From positions 126,427,235 through 126,491,234 of the forward strand of contig BSWB01000004.1 in NCBI GenBank assembly GCA_033239125.1: DNA of 64,000 nucleotides, given 5' to 3'. The notes below the pieces were generated by a model. It was not told where the DNA came from. It ran no database searches and was given only the letters and a program-made list of their open reading frames with translations. A program made the translations under genes and the position numbers. Position 1 is the first letter of the stretch, and each line of letters begins with the position of its first letter. This document shows positions 57,440 through 64,000 of this stretch, in pieces. This DNA is from Fagopyrum homotropicum. Taxonomy: Eukaryota > Streptophyta > Magnoliopsida > Caryophyllales > Polygonaceae.

Positions 57440-58848
57440 TCAACTTTCTCTTTCTCTAGATCGATATAGCTTCGATGTAGAGAAGAGAGGTTGTTCTTGA
57501 GAATCAGATTTTTTGATTCCAAGGCCTTGATATTGTCATCAAGTTCTTCCTTTTCTGTGTTAAGATTTTCAATCTCCAAAGACATTTCACTCAATTTTTT
57601 ATCTTGTTCATGAAGTTTTTCTTTGAAAGAATTTATCTTTATTCTATGTTCCTTATCACTTAAGATAATATCCTTGAGAAATTGTTTAAGGTCAATTTCA
57701 GGTTGAGACAAGATTGTACTTACCATATTGTCGATGTAAAGATTTGAGTTATCTTCATGATCGGCCATAAGACACAAGATTGCCTGTTCTTGTTCATCTT
57801 CTGATTCATTAATTGAATCTGAATCACTCCATGAAGCAACCATGGCTTTCTTCTTTCGATCATTCTTCTTGAAGTTGGTCCTCTTCTTTTGTGGGCAATC
57901 CTTCACCAAATGATCTGTTTCATCACATTCAAAACAAGTCAGTACTTTCGTTTTCTTATTCGAGTTAGAAAACTCACCTCGAGGTTTTGATGCTCGTGGA
58001 AATTCTCGCTTTGCAGATTGTTTCTTTATCTTGAGAATTCTTGCTAAACTTTTAGAGATCATGGCGAGAGCATCTTCTTCATTATCATCCTCACTATTTT
58101 CTTCATCAAAAAGTAACTCATCTTTTCTGGATTTTAATGCTAAATTCTTGGAGTTGGATGGAAGTTCTCCATCTTCTTTGCCAAGAATCATTTCATGTGT
58201 GATGAGTTTTCCAAGTAAATCATCAAGAGGAAGAGTAGTAAGATTTTGAGCTTCTTCAATAGCAGTCATCTTTGGTTCCTACTTGGCTTTAGGTAAACTT
58301 CTTAGAACCTTTCTCACTTTTTCTTCATTTGTGAATGTCTTTCCAAGTGAGTCTAGATTGTTCACTATCCTAGTGAATCTCATGAACATTTCTTTGACTG
58401 GTTCATTTGGATTCATCTTGAATAGCTCGTATTGTCTGAGAAAGATGCTAATCTTTGTTTCCTTGACTTGACTTGTTCCTTCGTAAGTGATAACAAGCTT
58501 GTCCCATATTTCTTTTGCACTTTTGCATGATGAGATGCGGTTGAATTTATTAGCATCTAATCTATAGTAAAGTAGATTCATTGCTTTGTAATTCTTTGAA
58601 ACACTATCCAGATCAGCCTGAGTGAAGTCTGATTCCTTCTTCGGGACTTGGACGCCTTCAACTGTTATCATTGGAACTTTTGGTCCATCTTGAATAATGC
58701 TCCAGAGCTCCATATCCTGGTCAATCAGGAACATACGCATTAGTGATCTCCAATGAGCGAAGTTGTTGCCACAAAAGAGTGGTGGTCGAGATGAGGATCT
58801 TCCTTGAGCAAATCCACCATCACCTACAGGATTCATGATTAGTCTCAC
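57440..58848 (-). pseudogene. E gag, main part
   Basis: Starts MRLIMNPVGDGGFAQGRS at 58848; the second Met (MNPVGDGG) may be the real start. A gag core of UBN2/DUF4219 style: RPPLFCGNNFAHWRSLMRMFL, LYYRLDANKFNRISSC.SAKEIWDKL, LFKMNPNEPVKEMFMRF. A TAG at about 58276-58278 stands where related Copia gags have Trp. Next come TAIEEAQNLTTLPLDDLLGKLITHEM, an acidic stretch and a zinc knuckle CFECDETDHLVKDC. A coiled-coil segment (~57440-57640) follows, whose ALESKNL part is encoded by a CAAGGCCTTG repeat (57520-57529). Interrupted by H at 57439. Confidence 0.87.
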
Positions 58849-58877
58849 TGATGGTTAAATCAATAAACGTGAGTCTA

Positions 58878-58889
58878 GCTCTGATACCA
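58878..58889 (-). other. Primer binding site of E (initiator tRNA-Met type)
   Basis: TGGTATCAGAGC on the minus strand, two bases inside the 5' LTR. Confidence 0.9.
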
Positions 58890-58891
58890 AT

Positions 58892-60091
58892 TGAAGAACC
58901 GTTAGGTGATATAAATAATATAGATAATACTCTAGAAGGGGGATTGAATAGAGTATGAGAACTTTTCGCAAACCAAATCTCAAGGCCTTGAAACTCCTTT
59001 CAAGGGCCTTGATGTCAATCTGTGTTACTAGTGAAACTTCGATTTCAAGGGCTTGAAAACTCAATTTCAAGGGCCTTGACTTCTTGCTCCTGCAAAACAA
59101 AGTTAGTCACAATAAAACTTATATGGTGCGTAATTGAAAAGATTGACACGAGGATATGTTTACGAAGTTCGGCTCTAAATAGCCTACTCTCCGTCCCAAG
59201 GTATATCCATATGATCTAACTATCTATTATCAGCTTCAAGGGGTCCTAGATACAAACTAGAAGAAATCCTCTTCTTCTCTCACTTGTAGTCAATGCTACG
59301 ATCTAGCTCCAACTCTTAACCTAGCTATAATAGCCTAGTTACTTCGCAGAGTAACACACTCTAGTATAACACTTTTTAGATCTACCAATGGAGCTCTTGT
59401 GTTTTCTCTCTCTAAGGGGATAAAACTTCTACGTAACTGCAAGAAAGAAAAACAACGAATGAAGATGATTAGGTTGCTTAAGGATGCAAAGATGTTTTCC
59501 GGTGTAGGTTTGTGTCTCTTCTTCTTCGACCATCATCTTCATTTATATCTTCTATGGAAAGATCTTCTAGCCGTTGTAGAGATGACCGTTTGAAGATCAG
59601 CCTTCTTTTCCATGAAGATCGTAAGATAGACGTTGCATGTCTTCGATCCTACGAACACGTTGAGTCTTTTACTCCTTGATCTTCTCGTCTTCTGTTGGAT
59701 AAGAAAGAGAAGATATTTGTGCCGTTTTTGTTGTTTAGAGAATCTTCTCGAAATGATTCTCTATCCTTCGGTTGAGATCTTCCTTCGGTTGACAAAATCT
59801 TTGTTTGATAAGATCTTCTTGTTACCGAATCTTCAACGAAGATCTTCAATATATTTGAATCCTTTGTTCCGTGCACTTTAGATTCCAAGGCCCTTGATCT
59901 TCGTCTTTTTTAACTTGTTCTTCAATCCAACTTTAAGGCCCTTGACATGTAAATATATAACCTGCACTGAATTCAAACCAAACATCTAGAAATATAATCA
60001 AGTACATTGTTAGTATATCCAACTGCTATATTTGTGTGAAGTCTTCCATCATCAACACCTGTAAACCATTTCAATCAAGGTAGAGTTTTCA
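58892..60091 (-). repeat. 5' LTR of E
   Basis: 1200 bp, no tandem junction copies. The minus strand carries a TATA-like AGATATAAAT (59541-59550). Palindromic CAAGGCCTTG lies at 58981-58990, with CAAGGGCCTTGA-type copies at 59000-59080 and 59884-59945. Confidence 0.93.
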
Positions 60092-60096
60092 TATTT

Positions 60097-60207
60097 ATTT
60101 GTGTCTTGTTGTAAGATCCAGTGAACTTGTTGTCAGGATAGGGTCATGACCCATTGTGAGGTCCTAGCCCCGTAACACTCCGAGTTCTACGGATTTGGGG
60201 TGCTACA
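60097..60207 (+). other. 3' end of LTR G beyond insertion E
   Basis: Starts after the second TATTT copy and ends GATTTGGGGTGCTACA. Resembles positions 11690-11785 of the C LTR (TTGTTGTAAGATCCA, CCCATTGTGAGGTCCTA), which fixes it as an LTR end. Confidence 0.75.
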
Positions 60208-60212
60208 ATCCG

Positions 60213-60589
60213 CTTGTCGTTTACAACACATTTTTTGGCAAACATTGTTCCTAGAAGAATGCAACCACACCAAGTTCTAATCAACCATTCTTCCATGTAA
60301 ATTTATTTCTATGAAAACTAATCCGTGTACTTATACTGAGCCAACTAACAAAGATTAACTCACTTATTCAAATACAAAGACGTGCCCAACCTAGTATATA
60401 ATAAAAATTGAGGGTTTCTACCAAATGGCAATTGAACTATTAATAAAAAACTATTTTAAAATAAAATTTGAAGGATAATATGAATCATTAGTGACATGAA
60501 TATTTTGAAATTGGTTGTCCAAACAACATTAAATGTTGACCCTACAACCAAAAGAAGAGTACAAACACATATGGACATTGCAGCTTTGA
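60213..60589. other. AT-rich flanking DNA, no feature
   Basis: No ORF, repeat or RNA gene recognised between the TSD of G and the LINE relic. Confidence 0.4.
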
Positions 60590-62140
60590 ACAACCTAGAA
60601 AATATCAAGTATGCCCGATAATAAATGGGAGAGTAAACAAAGACATCTTCAACACCATTATTTTGAAATCAAGACAACAACTAATAAAATGGAAAGCATC
60701 ATCTCTATCTGAAGAAGGTCGAATAACCTTAATAAAAGCTACTATAAATGCCAAATCAAGTTACCTAATGCAAGTCTTTATGCTTCCAAGTTTCCAACAA
60801 GTATCCACAAAGAAGTTGACAAGATTAATAAAACTTTCTTCTAGAACAAGGAGCCGGGGAGGGGGGAGATCAAGAAAGCAGAAGATATGAACAAAGCTTT
60901 ACAAGTATAACTTTTATATTTATTGGGTCAAAATCATTGAATAAAATATCTCAAATGATCATGCATTTGGAAATACAAATTGAGAAAAAAATTATGTCAT
61001 GACAATGAAAAAACTAATGAAACTCTGAGAAGATTTCGAGAAAGGTTTTAGATGGCGTGTGGACGATGACAAAATCATAAGGTTTTGAAAAGACTCATCA
61101 TCGAACAACCACTTGAAAACTTGGTGAATAACAAAGCCCGTTTAATACAACTGAATTAGTACGTACTTTGTTTACAAATAAGCAATGACATTATCAACAA
61201 ATAAGCCCATTAGATAGATTATTACAAATGACACTATTAAGAAAATAAAAAGATATAACCTACCTCGAAATGAAATAAGACAAATTGTATTAAACATTAA
61301 GAGAGAACGGATAGTTCTCTAATATGTCAGCTATGAAACTCATCCATAAATGTAAGGTTGGTGTAACTGTCAATAAAACATAAATGTGTGAAATTAACAT
61401 AATGTCTAAATTTAATTTTTCGTGTGTGTGGAAACTAACCCTAGATGAGAAGTTAGATAAATAAAAAGTGCCGGTCCTAATGCATTGCGAATTATGCCAA
61501 CACCTCATGGAGAGTGATAAGCACCTCTTCTTCGAATTCCATACACATTACACTATATCAAAAATGACAAAATAATATCTCACTTACAAAATTGTGATCA
61601 ATACGTCATAGACTATTAAACAACATCAAGAGAATATAGGAGAAATCTAATTTAATAGAATTGAGATAAATAGTGGTCACATGGTGAGACATCTGACTTA
61701 ATAGAAATCAAATAATTTTTAACAACAAAAAAAGACCACAAGAATATGGTGATTCAAATAAATCAATGATTAGGATGACGCTAATGCAAAAAACATCAAC
61801 ATACACCCATCAAAACAGAGAAGGAAAACTAAGAATATCAAATGCCAAATACCTAGACAAGTATATGTTAAAATTAGCTTTGACAAATCTAAAAACTCGA
61901 ATGACCAATATACTTTTGGTTATATCATACGTAAGTACAACGGCATCCCTCTTGCTACAAGTAAGGTAATATACCGTCCTTAAATTAGAAGCATTCACTC
62001 TAAGAAAACGCCTCAAAAAGGCCGTAAGTTTAAGATTCAAGACCATTGATATCAGATGACATTATCTCATATTTATTAACACAATTAACCAAGTTTAAAA
62101 GTCGTTTTGGAACACAAATTATTTCGGACATCTCCTCATA
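60590..62140 (+). pseudogene. LINE (non-LTR retrotransposon) relic: RT end, zf-RVT-like part, RNase H-like tail
   Basis: Read with several frame changes. Near 60625-60790 NGRVNKDIFNTIILKSRQQL and WKASSLSEEGRITLIKATIN match the post-catalytic part of plant LINE reverse transcriptases. Near 61040-61075 GFRWRVDDDKIIRF matches the typical WRVGxGxxIRFW region. Near 61485-61550 CELCQHLMESDKHLFFEFH matches the zinc-binding reverse-transcriptase-associated motif. Near 61910-62080 GYIIRKYNGIPLATS and LRKRLKKAVSLRFKTIDIR resemble the plant LINE RNase H tail. Old, full of stops; the 5' part including the RT catalytic site is missing. Confidence 0.72.
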
Positions 62141-64000
62141 TATTTATATATTAAAAAAAACATAATGACATACGTATACACGTGACATCATCTATAAATT
62201 CAGTGTTTAACCGGATTCAAAAGTAGTCACGGCAGGGATCACTTCTAAAACAAAAACAGAAAATTCTTTTTATTTAAAAAAAAAAAATCGTAGGAAACTA
62301 GAGTCTAGAATAGAACATCTACTGTACTCTACACCATTCAAACGAGGCGTTCTGAGAAGCATTCCCAGATTCTTCAGCCTAAACTCGTCGTTTTTATCAA
62401 CATTCATATGCTCTCTCCTCGTTTTTTCACAAACGCGCAAAGAAGAAAGCTTTCCCTCTTTCCCCTCAGTTTCTTTGACATCCCTTTACCCTGTCAAGTG
62501 TCTACCCCAATCCTCTCTCTTTCCCTACAGATTCGAGCACTCACTGCAAATTGCAACGTACCTGCAATTCTTGGATTTTCTCATAATTATTTGCTGCACT
62601 TATAAAACACACGACTTGGAGGAGTGCAACTACAAAGTTCAAAGGCGCCTGTTGTGATCTGCGACTTCTCACTTTAATCTGCAATTGCTGAAGGTATGCT
62701 CTTGCTTGTGGTGACTAACTCCCATTTACATGCCTCTTTTAGGGTTTCTTCCTTCATGATTGAGGGAAACCCTATATTTCCTCCCTGAAATTTGATTTAT
62801 CACTCGAATGTTTTCGGAATGAATTATCGTATCCTGGAGGTTGCTTGTTGTTAGTTCCAATACAGTTTCAGGTATCTCTTTCTATGATCAGACTAGCGCT
62901 AATTTGAGGTTTTACATTTAGGCGTCTAATAAGGCCTCTTGCTAGGCTTACTTTTTTTTTGTATGACGATCTTTCTTCCTAAATTTACAGATTAACATCA
63001 CATTTGATTCCGACTACAAGAACTAGTTGCAATTCTGGTTGATTGTATGCACCTATATTGGAGGGGACTGATTGATGTAAATATTTACTTTCATAAAAAA
63101 ATGGTTACCCTTCTCGCATAGAGCAGATGAGAGACTGATTGTTAGTCGTACAGATTATGGGTTTTGGAAATATTAAGCATTTGTACTTTTATTATATTGA
63201 AATTGTACTGTTTTTTTTTTTTTTTTTGCATTACTATAGATTAGATGACTGAAGTAGGGAATCTGTGGTGTGAAAAAAGGGGTGTGTAATTGTATATGGA
63301 TAACGATGTTAAAGTTTGAGTCACTTGCGTGTGATTTTGCTAGTTTTTGAGTAGAAACAATCCTAATTGCCATACTTTGAGCCTTCATTTGAGTTATATC
63401 GGGACAGGCACTGTTGAAGTAAATAGGTGCAAGTCTCATGACTCATCTTTCTGAAAGATCGTCACTAGTGACTGCTGTACTAGATCTCTGAACCCAAAAA
63501 ATTGTGAAAGCAGATTTATTTGAAATCATCATTTACACGAAGGCATAATCCATTGCAAACTCTTGATTTTCTAGATTAAACAATCGCAATGGTTAAGATA
63601 GGCATTTTATTTCAAAGCCTTTGTAGAACTTCGTTCTTTGCCTTGTTTTTAAGGGTGGTCACTTGGTCAGTCAATTGCAAAACATACCCATGGTAGTTTT
63701 TTAAATTAATCAATATGATGCCAGCCTTTTGAAAATACTTTTGAATCTTGAGGATCTAATGCTTTAATATATGGTTCTTGTACTATTGTTGTCCATTATT
63801 GCATTTTTATTGTCTTTTGTTTTCGGTTGCAATTTTATCATCTTTTTAGAATTGCATTAGTCATGAAGATAACAATGGTTTGTAGATAGTGCTCTGCTCA
63901 TATTTATTTCTTGCATATCTGCGTAAAGAGTAAGAGTGTTCACTTGGATCATCATTGAATATAGATGCGTTGATGTGGATTATAGATGGGTTTTAAATTG
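62141..64000 (+). other. Possible 5' leader and first intron of a host gene
   Basis: Low-repeat sequence. A pyrimidine-rich leader-like stretch (62400-62530) is followed by GCAATTGCTGAAG/GTATGC, a good plant splice-donor match at 62693/62694, then T-rich sequence with intron-like composition to the window end. A second donor-like CAGGTATC lies at ~62870. A T-run lies at 63208-63229. No coding exon is recognisable, so a gene beginning here and continuing past 64000 is inference. Short ORFs in the region are not supported. Confidence 0.3.

Larger units (their letters stand above)
36487..60091 (-). mobile_element. E: SIRE-type Copia retrotransposon, disrupted by B and H
   Basis: LTR termini TGAAGAACC...GTTTTCA (plus strand), TSD TATTT at 36482-36486 and 60092-60096. 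The right (5') LTR is 58892-60091 (1200 bp). The left LTR proper is 37486-38686 (1201 bp), preceded by five extra 200-bp junction copies. Copia gene order on the minus strand is gag, protease, integrase, RT/RNase H. The RT motif YVDDILFGATN, the extra ORF after pol and multiple polypurine tracts point to the SIRE (Sirevirus) lineage. Own length is about 9.4 kb. Confidence 0.93.
116..60207 (+). mobile_element. G: solo LTR of a chromovirus-type Gypsy element, outermost layer of the nest
   Basis: Once the younger insertions are ignored, the LTR consists of 116-164, 32549-36486 (minus F) and 60097-60207, roughly 4 kb. It starts TGTAAGAGC and ends GGTGCTACA, giving TG...CA termini, flanked by ATCTG (111-115) and ATCCG (60208-60212), one mismatch. 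Its last ~90 bases resemble the last ~90 bases of the LTRs of C (shared GACCCATTGTGAGGTCCTA and TTTGGGGTG), so G and C are distant relatives. No primer binding site follows 60207 and no internal domain is present, hence a solo LTR. The start is the less certain end, because only 49 bases lie before insertion D. Confidence 0.7.

Overview
The window is plant nuclear DNA, most likely from a eudicot with a transposon-rich genome; no species can be named. The evidence is plant-type LTR retrotransposon lineages (Athila-type and chromovirus-type Gypsy, SIRE-type Copia), primer binding sites matching plant tRNA-Asp and initiator tRNA-Met, and a decayed plant-type LINE. No intact host gene is visible.

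Almost everything from 116 to 60207 is one nest of retroelements, solved here from LTR ends and 5-bp target-site duplications (TSDs). G, a ~4.1-kb solo LTR (116-60207, TSD ATCTG/ATCCG), is the oldest layer. Inside it lie D (Athila-type, minus, 165-32543, TSD TTGAT), F (a short non-autonomous element, minus, 34166-35910, flanked by a 57-bp direct repeat instead of a TSD) and E (SIRE-type Copia, minus, 36487-60091, TSD TATTT). D is interrupted by C (a Gypsy-like element without ORFs, plus, 2054-11785, TSD TGCAC) and by A (Athila-type, minus, 13356-24468, TSD CTCAG/CTCGG). E is interrupted by B (Athila-type, plus, 42402-53720, TSD TGTGC) and by H (solo Athila-type LTR, plus, 55673-57434, TSD TTAGA). 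The ends, 1-115 and 60208-64000, are older flanking DNA: a LINE relic at 60590-62140 and, from about 62200, what may be the 5' leader of a host gene.

The best preserved coding unit is gag-pol of B (44373-50120): one frame for gag, protease, reverse transcriptase, RNase H and integrase, broken only by two nonsense codons. A is a decayed relative of B. D carries gag-pol relics plus an Athila-type downstream ORF split by A. E carries gag, protease, integrase, RT/RNase H and an extra downstream ORF, all with nonsense codons.

The most unusual signals are not genes. (1) Each family carries its own GC-rich palindromic micro-repeat in its LTRs, and A/B, D and E carry it in gag-pol linkers too. (2) Polypurine tracts of A, B, C, D and E are preceded by, or built into, a small hairpin, and A, B and D hold a second such module just after their coding region. 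(3) A 14-base motif close to GAGACTTACCCGGT occurs four times in every A, B and H LTR. (4) The LTR of C contains an internal former polypurine tract. (5) The LTR/flank junction of E has been amplified into six 200-bp tandem units.
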